DNA of 32,417 nt, from the NCBI GenBank assembly GCA_003139855.1, contig PLGY01000054.1, positions 6,219 to 38,635 of the forward strand, given 5' to 3'. Below the pieces are notes generated by a model that had not been told where the DNA came from, made no database searches, and saw only the letters and a program-made list of their open reading frames with translations. The DNA comes from Candidatus Methanoflorens stordalenmirensis. GTDB lineage: Archaea; Halobacteriota; Bog-38; Methanoflorentales; Methanoflorentaceae. Shown here in pieces: positions 8,974 to 18,736 of the stretch; positions within the stretch are counted from its first letter, which is position 1; each line of letters begins with the position of its first letter. The translations under genes were made by a program, and so were the position numbers.

Positions 8974-10356
8974 ATGGGAATCGAAGTTGCACTTATTCAT
9001 CCGCCGTTTGGCAAGGGAGACGTCAGAAAGCTGAATATCTGCTCGCCGCCATTGGGGCTTGCTTATTTAGGCGCTTTTCTCAGAGAGCACGGTCATCACG
9101 TCGCTATCATAGATGCCGAAGTTGAGCGGCTGAGCAATACGCAGATTATGGAGCGCGTGCAGACGGCCGATCTCGTTGGCATCACGACCACAGCACCAAC
9201 TTACAGCTCAGCCCTTGCGCTTGCAAACCTCATTAAGCAATCGAACAACAGCAAGAAGGTAGTTCTCGGCGGCCCACAAGCAACTTTTTTGGACCGCGAG
9301 TGTCTCGAGAAATCAGCGGCTGACGCCGTCGTTAGGGGGGAGGGAGAAGCCACCATGCTCGAAGTCGCGGATTCCACCGAGTCGGGCAGCTTGCACCACG
9401 TTGAGGGCATCACCTTGCGAGACGGGGACGCGATAGTTCGAAACCCCGATCGGAAGTTGATCGCCGATTTAGACGAGATTCCATTTCCCGCGAGGGACTT
9501 GCTACCAATGGCAAAGTACTTGCCACCTAAGAGCACCGGCGTCATATCGAGTAGGGGGTGCCCATTCAAGTGTATTTTCTGCGCCTCCTCAAACGTGTAC
9601 CACAAGACTTTTCGGTCGCGGAGCGCGGACAACGTCTTTGACGAGGTAGCTCAGCTCGTTGCTCAAGGCTACGACAACGTCACCATGCTCGATGACAATT
9701 TCATTCTCAACAAAGAGCGCGCCTTCAAGTTTGCCGATCTGGTAGAGGAAAACAACCTAAAGTTTAGCTGGTCGTGCACGGGGCGCGTTGACTCCGTTGA
9801 TGAAGACTTACTCGGCAGGCTGCGCGAAGTCGGCTGCAACGGGCTCTTTTTTGGCGTTGAGTCTGCCTCGGACGCCACGCTGAAGCTCATCAAGAAAGGG
9901 TTTTCGACCGATCAGGTGATTAACGCCTTTGACGTGCTTAGAGACTACGATTATGCAACAACGGCGTCCTTTATGATCGGATTGCCCGGAGATGACGGGC
10001 AGAAGGTCGCCGACACGATCAACCTAGCAAAACAGGTCATGCCGGATTTCGCAATGTTTTCGGTCACCACGCCCTATCCGGGAACTGAGCTTTACGACAA
10101 CATTGACAACTACGATCTTGAGATTACCTTGGATGACTGGAGTGAGTTCACCCTCACAAAGCCCGTGGTTCGTACACGTGCTCTTTCGACAGCAGACTTA
10201 CACCGGTGGTTTTTGAAAGCATACTTTGGTTTTTACGTACGTGCGTCCTACTTACGACGGGCCATCGCAAAGAAGCAGCTCGGCTTCGTTCTAGGCCCCG
10301 TACAGCACGCCATTGTCGACAAATTCAGCGGCGCGTTCTCGCGTCACAGTTTGTGA
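8974..10356 (+). CDS. B12-binding domain radical SAM protein (BchE/Elp3-like superfamily)
   Basis: 460 aa. N-terminal cobalamin-binding-like domain (MGIEVALIHPPFG...LGLAYLGAFLREHGH). Radical SAM motif GVISSRGCPFKCIFCASS (CxxxCxxC). GLFFGVESASDATLKLIKKG. Confidence 0.93.
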   Translation: MGIEVALIHPPFGKGDVRKLNICSPPLGLAYLGAFLREHGHHVAIIDAEVERLSNTQIMERVQTADLVGITTTAPTYSSALALANLIKQSNNSKKVVLGGPQATFLDRECLEKSAADAVVRGEGEATMLEVADSTESGSLHHVEGITLRDGDAIVRNPDRKLIADLDEIPFPARDLLPMAKYLPPKSTGVISSRGCPFKCIFCASSNVYHKTFRSRSADNVFDEVAQLVAQGYDNVTMLDDNFILNKERAFKFADLVEENNLKFSWSCTGRVDSVDEDLLGRLREVGCNGLFFGVESASDATLKLIKKGFSTDQVINAFDVLRDYDYATTASFMIGLPGDDGQKVADTINLAKQVMPDFAMFSVTTPYPGTELYDNIDNYDLEITLDDWSEFTLTKPVVRTRALSTADLHRWFLKAYFGFYVRASYLRRAIAKKQLGFVLGPVQHAIVDKFSGAFSRHSL

Positions 10357-10423
10357 GATAATGCTACTCGAGACGTGGCGACATAGATTTTGGCGGAAAG
10401 CCTTGGTTAAAAAGGATTAAGCG

Positions 10424-10430
10424 TAAATAT
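10424..10430 (+). promoter_or_regulatory. Putative TATA box for the SOD gene
   Basis: TAAATAT upstream of a purine-rich RBS-like AGAAGGAGA and the ATG. Confidence 0.4.
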
Positions 10431-10481
10431 CTTGCCTCACAGAGGTTAAAGCCTGATTGCAATCAGAAGGAGATGAGACGT

Positions 10482-11117
10482 ATGGAAGCGAACAAAGTTT
10501 ATGTCTTACCAGACCTGCCCTATGGCTATAACGACTTAGAACCCTATATCTCTGAGCAACAGCTCAGGATTCACCACGACAAACACCACCTCACGTACGT
10601 AAACGGCGCGAACGCGACTTTTGAGAAGCTCGATGCTGCACGAAAGAGCAACGCAGACGTAGACGTCAAGGCTACGCTGAAGGAGCTGTCGTTCAACATC
10701 GGTGGCCACGTGCTCCACAAGCTTTTTTGGCCGACGATGGCGCCTGCCGGCAAGGGCGGCGGCGGGGCCCCTAAAGGCAAGTTGGCCGCTGCCATAAACG
10801 AGGAGTTTGGCAGCTTTGATCGATTCAAGGCGGAGTTTAGCAAAGCTGCAGCAACCACCGAAGGGTCAGGATGGGCAGCGTTGGCGCTCGACAAGCTGAC
10901 AGATAGGCCCATAATAATGCAAATAGAGAAGCACAATGTCAACGTCTATCCAAACTTCCGCATCGTCATGGTTCTTGACGTCTGGGAGCACGCCTACTAT
11001 CTCGATTACAAGAACGAGCGGCCGAAATTCGTCGACGCGTTCTGGAACATAGTGAACTGGGAGATGGTGAACGAGCGGTTTGAAGACGTGCTTGAGTGTT
11101 CGTGCGCGATCACCTGA
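10482..11117 (+). CDS. sod: Superoxide dismutase (Fe/Mn family)
   Basis: [101 protein letters not shown]. Start at 10482 preferred (RBS AGAAGGAGA), alternative ATG at 10473. Confidence 0.96.
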   Translation: MEANKVYVLPDLPYGYNDLEPYISEQQLRIHHDKHHLTYVNGANATFEKLDAARKSNADVDVKATLKELSFNIGGHVLHKLFWPTMAPAGKGGGGAPKGKLAAAINEEFGSFDRFKAEFSKAAATTEGSGWAALALDKLTDRPIIMQIEKHNVNVYPNFRIVMVLDVWEHAYYLDYKNERPKFVDAFWNIVNWEMVNERFEDVLECSCAIT

Positions 11118-11336
11118 GCCTTCGCGTCGCCGCAAGCATACGAGAGTATTGGATGGGATTCCTGTCCAATGCTCTTTCCTGTCGCCACGAGTCAATAGCA
11201 CTCGGACGGAACGCCCGCGGCCGATTGATTTGTGAAAGATTCATGATGCTTTTTTAGAGACAGCTGTGCCCATTGTGGGCCACGGCACATATGGTCTCGC
11301 TTCTGTTTCGCCCGAGCCTTTGAGGGCAAAAAGTGA

Positions 11337-14072
11337 CTAGAGCTCAACTACGCTGGCGTGACTGCTGGGGTCTTTTCGTATTGTTATCTGCTGCTGCGTG
11401 TACGCGTGAAAGGTGTCATCGTGGCTTATCACAATAACCTGGTTCAATCCCTTGATTGCACCGATTTGCCGAGCGAGGCTGTCGCATCTCTCTTCGTCAA
11501 GATGGATAGTTGGTTCGTCCAAGATGAACAGGCCGAGGCCGCTCAAAGTCTCTTGCATCGCGAGACGTACAGCCAAACACGCTGAGACCTTCTCGCCGCC
11601 GCTCATTTCATACAATGAGATCACATTGCCGCCATCTGCTTTGAAAACGAGGTAGTCCTCTTGCCAGTGAAGTTGCGATTCATCATTGACCATTTGCCTC
11701 CAGTGACGGGCGGCGTGCTGGCTCACTTTCTTTGTATAAAGCGGCCTCATCGCACTCAAGTTTTTGAAACTATCTCTGATTTCATCAAAGAACTTACCGT
11801 CGGCAGCAATCTCGTTGAGCTCAACGTCGAGTGCCATCAGATCCTCTCTCTTAACCACGAGATCCGCTTCGTGGGGTTTCAGATCTTCAATCTGTTTGTT
11901 AAGTTGCGATGCAATCCCACGCATTTCATTAAGCCGTTGACTCGTTTCTAAGCTATCTTTTTCAATTCTGAGGTGCTCAGCGGCATCATAAAGCCTTGAT
12001 TTGGCTTCTATGTCACCGGCAAGCTTCTGCCGCCGCTCATTGAGTGCCGCCAAGTCTCGGGCACAGTCGTCGTGTCGCGCTCTGGCCCCCTCAAGATTCG
12101 CCGCCAAACTGACGGACGCCCTGTAGCTATCGTAGTTTTCTTGAAGCTCCCGCAATTCGTGTTCAAGTCGCGCTACAAGCGCCTCATCCCCGCCTTGTTC
12201 GGTCAAGTGCGCGATAATGCTTTCAGCCTCCTCTATGTCGCTTTGCAATGCTTCGTCTCTTTGACTGAGCTCAGCGAGCCGACTTGCTAGTGCTCTCCGA
12301 TCTGATTTCTTGAGAGCGTACGCGAGTGACTGATACTCCTCTGCGCTCGATTTCAATGCCTCGATGCGCTCTTCAAGAGACTTTATGCTGGCCAAGTTGT
12401 CACCAATCGCTTGGACAGAATCACGTTCGTCTGCCAGTTCTCGACGCAGTGTGTCTATCTGTTCCAGTTTAAGTTCCAGTTCACGACGCTTGCCGTCGAG
12501 CAATTGCAGTTGGCTTGCAGCACCGCGCGCCTCAGTAATGGCGGATGCCCCTATATCGCGTTCAGACTGCAGCAGCGCGAGTTCCACCCGAATAGCTTCG
12601 AGTTCATGCTCGTGCCGATGGCCGCGTTCTTCAATCGATTCACACCGATCGCTCGTGTACGGACAGACACCTTTAAGGAGGCTGTCGAGATCCTTTTCCA
12701 TCTGCTTCTTGTGCCCGTCAAGCTCACCGACCTTTCGTGCTAACTGGTCGTATTCGCGCAGCAACGTTTCAAGCCTTTCAGCGCGCACTTGGAGTGCGCC
12801 GTGCTCTTTGAGTTCCGCTTCCAGCTCCTTTGCTGCCAGACGCTTTGTTTGTATCAGTTCTTCGGTTGCTTTAATGCGCTCGAGACCCGCCCGGTAGCGC
12901 TGCTGATCCAGTTTGAGCTGTGAGAGGGCTTCAATGAGCTGCGAGTGTTCGGCAGCCATTGGCGACAGTTGGGTCACTCGAGCTGACGCCTCATCCAATT
13001 GCTGAAGCTCTTTTGACGCATTTTCCTTAGCGCTTGTGATGCTTGCGCGAGTAACGCGGAGTTCGGACAGCCTCGTCGCTGCGCTTGCCACCTGCCGCAC
13101 GAGCGCCCGTACCTCGTCAAGCTGTCCGACGATGTGTTGATATCGCAAGAACGAAGGCCGGTGTCGTTCGACCACGTTCTGCGCCCCGCGACAGTTTTGC
13201 ACCTCGCGATTTGCGACCTCGACTGCCGCCGCCACGTCGCCTGCTTTGACATCTGCCGTGCTGAGTTCCCTATTGAGGTTTTCGAGTTCTGCGCGAACCG
13301 ATTCGTACGTTTGCCTCTGATTTTCGACCGCAGACAATTTGGCTTCGACTGCACTGATCGACCGCCGAAGGTTTTTCAGCTCGCTTTCATATTCTCGCAA
13401 TCGGTTAACGAGTCCGATTAGGTGCGTTATTTCAGCTTCAAGCACTCGCGCTTCAGACTCAGCACGCGCTATCTTGCTTTTGAAGTTGTTTTTTACATGG
13501 ACTGAGTCGCTATAGGCCTGCCTATAGCTGTAAAGGCCGAGAACCTTGTCAAAATGGTCTTTTCGTTTTTGAGACGCGAACTCAAATTCATTGATGACCT
13601 GCCCCTGTAACACGCAGATAACATCGCTGAAGAGACTTTCCGCCGAGGAAGTATGAAGCTCCGCCATGCCGAGCTCGTCGCGAATGCGTTCGTGTATCTC
13701 TTGTTTTCCGTACAGATCGGTCTTCTCTCCGTCTATGTACAGCTCCCACGTCTGAGCCGTACGCGACAGGACGTGCCTCACGCGGTACACGTGTCCCTTG
13801 TGCGAGAACGTTGCGTCTATAGACCCTTCTGCCGCTCCTTTTCGCAAGAGGTACTCGGTAACTCCTTGCCTGTGCCGTTCTCCCGCGTAGTCTATCGTCG
13901 CCTGCTTGACCCCGTCGTCCCAGCCAAAGATCGTCCTGCCAATGCTTGTCACTATTGTGCTCTTGCCGGCGCCGTTTTCTCCGTATATTGAGATCGTACC
14001 GTCTTGAAATTGGATCTCGCCCGAGTCTTCGAACGCTCTAATATTCACGAGGCGGAGGCTTTCCAGTTTCAC
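11337..14072 (-). CDS. rad50: Rad50-like DNA repair ATPase
   Basis: 911 aa. N-terminal LRLVNIRAFEDSGEIQF and Walker A GENGAGKST, long coiled coil, central CPYTSDRC hook-like motif, C-terminal EMSGGEKVSACLAVRLAMQ signature and LGLFILDEPTIHLDEE Walker B. Overlaps the Mre11 ORF by 4 bp. Confidence 0.93.
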   Translation of the reverse strand: MKLESLRLVNIRAFEDSGEIQFQDGTISIYGENGAGKSTIVTSIGRTIFGWDDGVKQATIDYAGERHRQGVTEYLLRKGAAEGSIDATFSHKGHVYRVRHVLSRTAQTWELYIDGEKTDLYGKQEIHERIRDELGMAELHTSSAESLFSDVICVLQGQVINEFEFASQKRKDHFDKVLGLYSYRQAYSDSVHVKNNFKSKIARAESEARVLEAEITHLIGLVNRLREYESELKNLRRSISAVEAKLSAVENQRQTYESVRAELENLNRELSTADVKAGDVAAAVEVANREVQNCRGAQNVVERHRPSFLRYQHIVGQLDEVRALVRQVASAATRLSELRVTRASITSAKENASKELQQLDEASARVTQLSPMAAEHSQLIEALSQLKLDQQRYRAGLERIKATEELIQTKRLAAKELEAELKEHGALQVRAERLETLLREYDQLARKVGELDGHKKQMEKDLDSLLKGVCPYTSDRCESIEERGHRHEHELEAIRVELALLQSERDIGASAITEARGAASQLQLLDGKRRELELKLEQIDTLRRELADERDSVQAIGDNLASIKSLEERIEALKSSAEEYQSLAYALKKSDRRALASRLAELSQRDEALQSDIEEAESIIAHLTEQGGDEALVARLEHELRELQENYDSYRASVSLAANLEGARARHDDCARDLAALNERRQKLAGDIEAKSRLYDAAEHLRIEKDSLETSQRLNEMRGIASQLNKQIEDLKPHEADLVVKREDLMALDVELNEIAADGKFFDEIRDSFKNLSAMRPLYTKKVSQHAARHWRQMVNDESQLHWQEDYLVFKADGGNVISLYEMSGGEKVSACLAVRLAMQETLSGLGLFILDEPTIHLDEERCDSLARQIGAIKGLNQVIVISHDDTFHAYTQQQITIRKDPSSHASVVEL

Positions 14073-15244
14073 AAGTACTCTCTCCTAAAGCGTGAGACGT
14101 GCTGTACGACGGGCTCAGCTTCATCAGTGCTCGTAAGTTGGCTTTCGGTTATTTCGCGAAGAAGCATGCGAGCGAAACCCGCAACGTCTCGCGCTTGCTC
14201 GTTGTACCGCGCAAAGCTGCTTGCGAACATGTTCATTTCCAGGTCGTCAAGGGTTCCAGGAGTCTCGATGAGTCCACTGTCGGTGCTGACGGTGTTGTCG
14301 AGAACGGTGCTGTACAAGGGCACGTAACGCTCGTCGATGAACTGCTTTAGCTCGGAGAGGTTAGGAGGGTTCTCCACCTCCCCTTCTAGAATCACACGCA
14401 ACAGCGCACCCGAAACCGGAGCTTCGAGCTCGGCTTCGTCGAGCCGCGCTTGCAACACTCTCAGCAGCGAATAGTCGTCACCCGGATGATCCGCGGAAAT
14501 GCTCAGCATTCGACGAACGCCGGGCACGTCGATTTCACGAACCTTTAGGGTCCCGTTTTGCATAGTGACGTCGTAAAAGCAGCGCCCAATGCCATAGTCG
14601 GAGAATCGATAGTATTCTGGACTTCCCGGATTGAAGATCCAGTCATCGAGGCTAAACTTGTTGTGGTAGTGCCCGAGCGCGAGGTACGCGGTCTTAGGCC
14701 GTAATACTGCTAGCTCAGGTGGGGCGATCTCCGGGTGCCCTCCTTCCGCGTATTGAGTTATGCCGGCGTGGAGCAGCACGACGTTGGGCCCTTCGGGCAT
14801 TTGTTGATAAAAATCGCGCAGCTTTGACCTGAGGTAGACACCTTGGTAGCCGAGCCCGACGATCGAATTACCGTTCACCTCACCTATCGCACCTTCGAGG
14901 GTTCTTCCTGCAGGCGCCAAGTAGTGGCACAGATCTAAGCGTTGCAACACATCGAGGGCGGTGTGCGTTTGAGAGCCTTTTCTTCTGTCATGATTGCCAT
15001 CAATAACAAAGAAAGGGATGTCAGCGTCCTTCAGCGCTCTTAGCATCTCTATGGCGTGGATCAACGAAGTGTGATCAACTTTGTTTGAATTGAACAAATC
15101 GCCGCTGTGAACGACACAGTCTACCTGGTTTTGTATGGCGTAATTGATGCTCTTACGGGTGGCGCTGCTCCAATCATCAAGACGCTCGCTCAAACCGTAT
15201 TGGCGATATCCCAGGTGAGTATCGCTTACGTGCACAAATCTCAA
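14069..15244 (-). CDS. mre11: Mre11-like DNA repair exonuclease
   Basis: 391 aa. Metallophosphoesterase motifs MRFVHVSDTHLGYRQYG, VVHSGDLFNSNKV, FFVIDGNHDRR, LLHAGI, LALGHYH. Confidence 0.95.
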   Translation of the reverse strand: MRFVHVSDTHLGYRQYGLSERLDDWSSATRKSINYAIQNQVDCVVHSGDLFNSNKVDHTSLIHAIEMLRALKDADIPFFVIDGNHDRRKGSQTHTALDVLQRLDLCHYLAPAGRTLEGAIGEVNGNSIVGLGYQGVYLRSKLRDFYQQMPEGPNVVLLHAGITQYAEGGHPEIAPPELAVLRPKTAYLALGHYHNKFSLDDWIFNPGSPEYYRFSDYGIGRCFYDVTMQNGTLKVREIDVPGVRRMLSISADHPGDDYSLLRVLQARLDEAELEAPVSGALLRVILEGEVENPPNLSELKQFIDERYVPLYSTVLDNTVSTDSGLIETPGTLDDLEMNMFASSFARYNEQARDVAGFARMLLREITESQLTSTDEAEPVVQHVSRFRREYL

Positions 15245-15393
15245 AGCAGGAGCTATGTACGATTCCCCAGTGATACTTAAGCGCTAGTCATTATTAAAAG
15301 CAAGCTCGTAGCATCTGAGCCACTGCGCGAGACAGATCTCTAAGATACAGCTCCGTAGGTAGAAATTACGAGTGCGGACTGTACCAATGGAAC

Positions 15394-15404
15394 TTATATA
15401 TAAA
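15394..15404 (+). promoter_or_regulatory. Putative TATA box for the flippase gene
   Basis: TTATATATAAA about 34 nt upstream of the ATG, implying a short-leader or leaderless transcript. Confidence 0.6.
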
Positions 15405-15437
15405 TTCGCAATTAGTTCCACCTAGGTTTAGTCCGTG

Positions 15438-16727
15438 ATGTCGCTCAAGGAACTCGGTTTTCGTTTGCTCAGTGCACCGTATGAGCTGATTTTTAAGGAG
15501 AAGATGGACGACGAAGCGCAGAAGTTCATCTTGGGTACCTCGTACGTCGGCATTGCCACGGCGTTCGGAGCGCTGTTCACGTTGGCCTTCAGCATCATTG
15601 CGGCACGGGCATTGGGGCCGAGCAATTTTGGTGTTCTTGGACTAATCACGACAATGGGCACCATTCTCGCCATCTCAATGATAGCGGTTTCCACGCCGAT
15701 GATAAAATATGGTTCAGAGGTGTCGGATCATTTTGCGCAGGTCGGCATCATCTCCACTTCGTACATTCTATTAGCGTTGGTGACCGCAGCCTCGATAGTT
15801 ATTTACGCATTCTTTTCTGCGCCGTTATCGTACTTGTTTGGGGTTTCGACAGAGCTTTTCTTTTTCGCTCTTTTTCTCGCCGTTACTTCTACGCTCTACC
15901 AGTTAACCACAAATTCTCTCAGAGTCTTCTTCAAAATGAGAGCGTATGCACTTCTGACTGCCGCTCAATCGGTCGTACTGCTTGCTGCGTTTTTCATATT
16001 CATCAGCCAGGACATGAAGTCGTGGGAAACGGCATCTTACTCGTATTTCCTATCCTACGCGGTAATCGGCTTCATTTTGGTCATCTATCTTAAAGACTAT
16101 ATAACGCTTCGATTTGAGCGGTCCTGGGCGAAAAAAATCGTGCATTATTCTCTTCTTGCCCTCCCGGGAGGTGTGGCAGCCACCTTCATGGGCGTCGACA
16201 GATTACTCATCAACAAGTTCATGACGACCGCGGCCGTGGGAATTTACGCCGCATATTTCATGCCATCAATAACTGTAGCCGTCATGCTTTGGATGATCAT
16301 TAACGCCGCTTTTTTCCCCTATGCATCCAAGAGCAACGATAAGCTGGCCATTCTACGTCGCGTAAGCAAGGCAGCGCCGTACCTTGCTGCCTTGATCGTG
16401 CCATCAGTGCTTTTATTACAGTGGATAGTCTTCTTTTTTTATGGGCGCCAGTATCCCTTCAGCTGGGAAATTGCACTCTTTTTTGCTATTGCAGCAACAA
16501 TGGCCTTTTTTTATCAAGCGCTTAGTTGGCTCATGGCTTCAGAAGGTACGCGCGGAGCCAAAGTGAATACACTCAGTAGCATTATCGCGCTTATCGTGCT
16601 CGTCGGTTTCGACGTGGTTCTGATTCCACTGATCGGCATTCTAGGCGCGGCAATCACGCTCATCTTCGCTTATCTGATCGCGGCCTTCTATCTCCTGTCA
16701 AAACGGCGCGTATTGAGTGCGAACTAA
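15438..16727 (+). CDS. Polysaccharide biosynthesis/flippase family (Wzx/MATE-like) multi-spanning membrane protein
   Basis: Hydrophobic, many predicted TM segments. N-terminal FILGTSYVGIATAFGALFTLAFSIIAARALGPSNFGVLGLI is typical of oligosaccharide flippases. ATG at 15438 preferred over GTG at 15435. Confidence 0.88.
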   Translation: MSLKELGFRLLSAPYELIFKEKMDDEAQKFILGTSYVGIATAFGALFTLAFSIIAARALGPSNFGVLGLITTMGTILAISMIAVSTPMIKYGSEVSDHFAQVGIISTSYILLALVTAASIVIYAFFSAPLSYLFGVSTELFFFALFLAVTSTLYQLTTNSLRVFFKMRAYALLTAAQSVVLLAAFFIFISQDMKSWETASYSYFLSYAVIGFILVIYLKDYITLRFERSWAKKIVHYSLLALPGGVAATFMGVDRLLINKFMTTAAVGIYAAYFMPSITVAVMLWMIINAAFFPYASKSNDKLAILRRVSKAAPYLAALIVPSVLLLQWIVFFFYGRQYPFSWEIALFFAIAATMAFFYQALSWLMASEGTRGAKVNTLSSIIALIVLVGFDVVLIPLIGILGAAITLIFAYLIAAFYLLSKRRVLSAN

Positions 16728-17232
16728 GCACGAACGTGCCGTCTTGTTATGTGCTCGGAAAGTGAACTAAAACGATTTTCGATATGGCCCTAGTGAAGAA
16801 GGTAACGAGAGGAAAGTAGTCGCGCGCGGGAGCGCGCGCGGCATTCCGTTGAGTTTACGCCCAAGTTTAGGGTTTGTATCGGAACGAATGACACGCACGT
16901 AATGCCGTATGATGATGGCGGCTTACATTGTCGCAAAGGGATAGCCATTCCTGAATCAAGTCGGAGCGACAAGATAGAAAAGACGCTCAAGCGCGTTTTT
17001 CGGACGGAGCGCGACACGCAAGAACGCATCTTATCCTAGCTCATGAAAAGTTGCCTGCTGCGGCAGCGGCGATTAAAATAGTTTTCATATGGTCGACTTC
17101 AAAAAAAACCGATGCGCTTTTTAAATGGCTTTGTGCGGCATCTGTGTGCGCCGATTCAGTGTAATTCCGAAGCCCGAAACTTATGGGCATGCGCTGCGAT
17201 CCCACCACGCGCAGCTCTTACTCGAGGCCGGT

Positions 17233-18363
17233 TCACGTTATGGTGATCGAGTGTTTGCTATGGGAGGATTTACTGGCGATGTTCTTGAGCGCGTGTGCAG
17301 CGGCTTTTTGCACGCGCTGATTATCATCCTTGAGCGCCTCGTTAAGGGGGTTCAACGCCCGAGAGTCTCCGAGTTGACCGAGCGCCCAAGCCGCAACTTC
17401 GCGCACATCGCTGTATGGATCTTCCAGGGCCCTTATGAGAGGCCCTACGGCTTGTGTGTTGCCGAGTTGACCGAGCGCCCAAGCCGCAACTTCGCGCACG
17501 TTTTTATATCTATCAGACAGCACTTCGACGAGCGGCTCAACGGCGCGGGGGTTGCCGAGCTGGCCAAGGGCTTCGGCGGCGACCCGTCGCACGTCACTGT
17601 TTTCGGCGTATAGCGTGCGGACGAGCGGCTCAACGGCGCGGGGGTTGCCGAGCTGGCCAAGGGCTTCGGCGGCGACCCGTCGCACGTCCGTCGCTCCCTC
17701 GCTCAGCACTTCTATGAACGGCTCTAATGAGCGTGGATCGTTAAACTGCTTAAGCGCGCACGCGGCGGCGAAGCTGACGTGCCAGTCCTGATCCTTGAGG
17801 GCAGCTATGAGCGGCAAAACGGCGCGGGGGTTGCCGAGCTGGCCAAGGGCTTCGGCGGCGGCTCGACGTGCCTGGCTGTCGGTTACTTGGAGCTCATGGA
17901 TCAGAGGGTCTACGGATGGTTCGTCGAGCTTTGCCAACGCCTCAACAGAGGCGGCCCGAACACGCCGGTCGTCATCTGCTAACGTCTCTGTGAGGGGTAG
18001 CACGGCGCGGGGGTTGCCGAGCTGGCCAAGGGCTTCGACGGCGGCGCGGCGCACCCCGCTATCATTCACGTGCATCGCGTTGACCAGGGGGTCGAACGCT
18101 TCGTGCCTTTTAAGCGCGGCTACAGCGCTCAAGCGTACACGCTCATTTTCGTCTTGCAACGCCCCAATTAGAGGGTCAACCGCTCTTTGATCGGCTAGAC
18201 TGCCAAGCGCGTCAACGGCTTCCTTGCGCGTATTCTCGTCGTGGTCGAAATCCGTGCCACCGATTTCTACCGTGCGCGCTAAGTTCTCAACGTCGCCGTT
18301 GGCGAGCATTTTTGCAATATCAGGTTTGCTGTCAAAGATTCTCACTGCTGCCTGCACCTTCAA
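17233..18363 (-). CDS. HEAT-repeat (PBS-lyase-like) protein, ~31 aa period
   Basis: 376 aa. Regular repeats such as VRRVAAEALGQLGNPRAVEPLVRTLYAENSD across almost the whole length. Confidence 0.9.
   Translation of the reverse strand: MKVQAAVRIFDSKPDIAKMLANGDVENLARTVEIGGTDFDHDENTRKEAVDALGSLADQRAVDPLIGALQDENERVRLSAVAALKRHEAFDPLVNAMHVNDSGVRRAAVEALGQLGNPRAVLPLTETLADDDRRVRAASVEALAKLDEPSVDPLIHELQVTDSQARRAAAEALGQLGNPRAVLPLIAALKDQDWHVSFAAACALKQFNDPRSLEPFIEVLSEGATDVRRVAAEALGQLGNPRAVEPLVRTLYAENSDVRRVAAEALGQLGNPRAVEPLVEVLSDRYKNVREVAAWALGQLGNTQAVGPLIRALEDPYSDVREVAAWALGQLGDSRALNPLNEALKDDNQRVQKAAAHALKNIASKSSHSKHSITIT
17527..18040 (-). repeat. ~93-bp tandem HEAT repeats with near-identical DNA
   Basis: 69-bp perfect repeat 17527-17595 / 17620-17688. 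The core GGCGCGGGGGTTGCCGAGCTGGCCAAGGGCTTCG recurs near 17820 and 18003. Confidence 0.85.
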
Positions 18364-18736
18364 ACGTTCCGCTTTCTCGATAAAGCGATGCCCCGCCTAT
18401 TAAAAGTAATTTTAGAAGATCGTATACCTTTTGAATTACGGACTTCGCTTAAACCAGCAGTCAAAAAAGAGCGAGTACTACCCTCCACGAGATGCCAAGA
18501 AAAAAAGTGGCTTAAGAAAAACCGGAAGCTAGGGGCTTGCCATGAAGACCTTAGACACATCTGGGCCATAGAGCTCAAACTAGGTCGAAGTCTCTTATCG
18601 ACCGCGCTCGGCCTGCTTATTGGGAGCGTACCAGTAGCTAACCAGACACCTGAACGAAATAGTAGCAGACAACGTGCCAAGCTCTCCCAGCCCGGATCAA
18701 CGTCGCGCGAGGTAAAGTCCCGCCGAGCGGCGGTTC

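Noticed and set aside
12364-12897. 177-aa plus-strand Ser/Arg-rich ORF antisense to rad50
   Set aside because: Typical antisense shadow of a Glu/Leu-rich coiled coil; Ser/Arg composition is an artefact.
17454-18190. Plus-strand and offset ORFs over the 31-aa HEAT gene (17454-17717, 17552-17791, 17795-18190)
   Set aside because: Shadow ORFs of a GC-rich tandem repeat; the translations are frame-shifted copies of the repeat.
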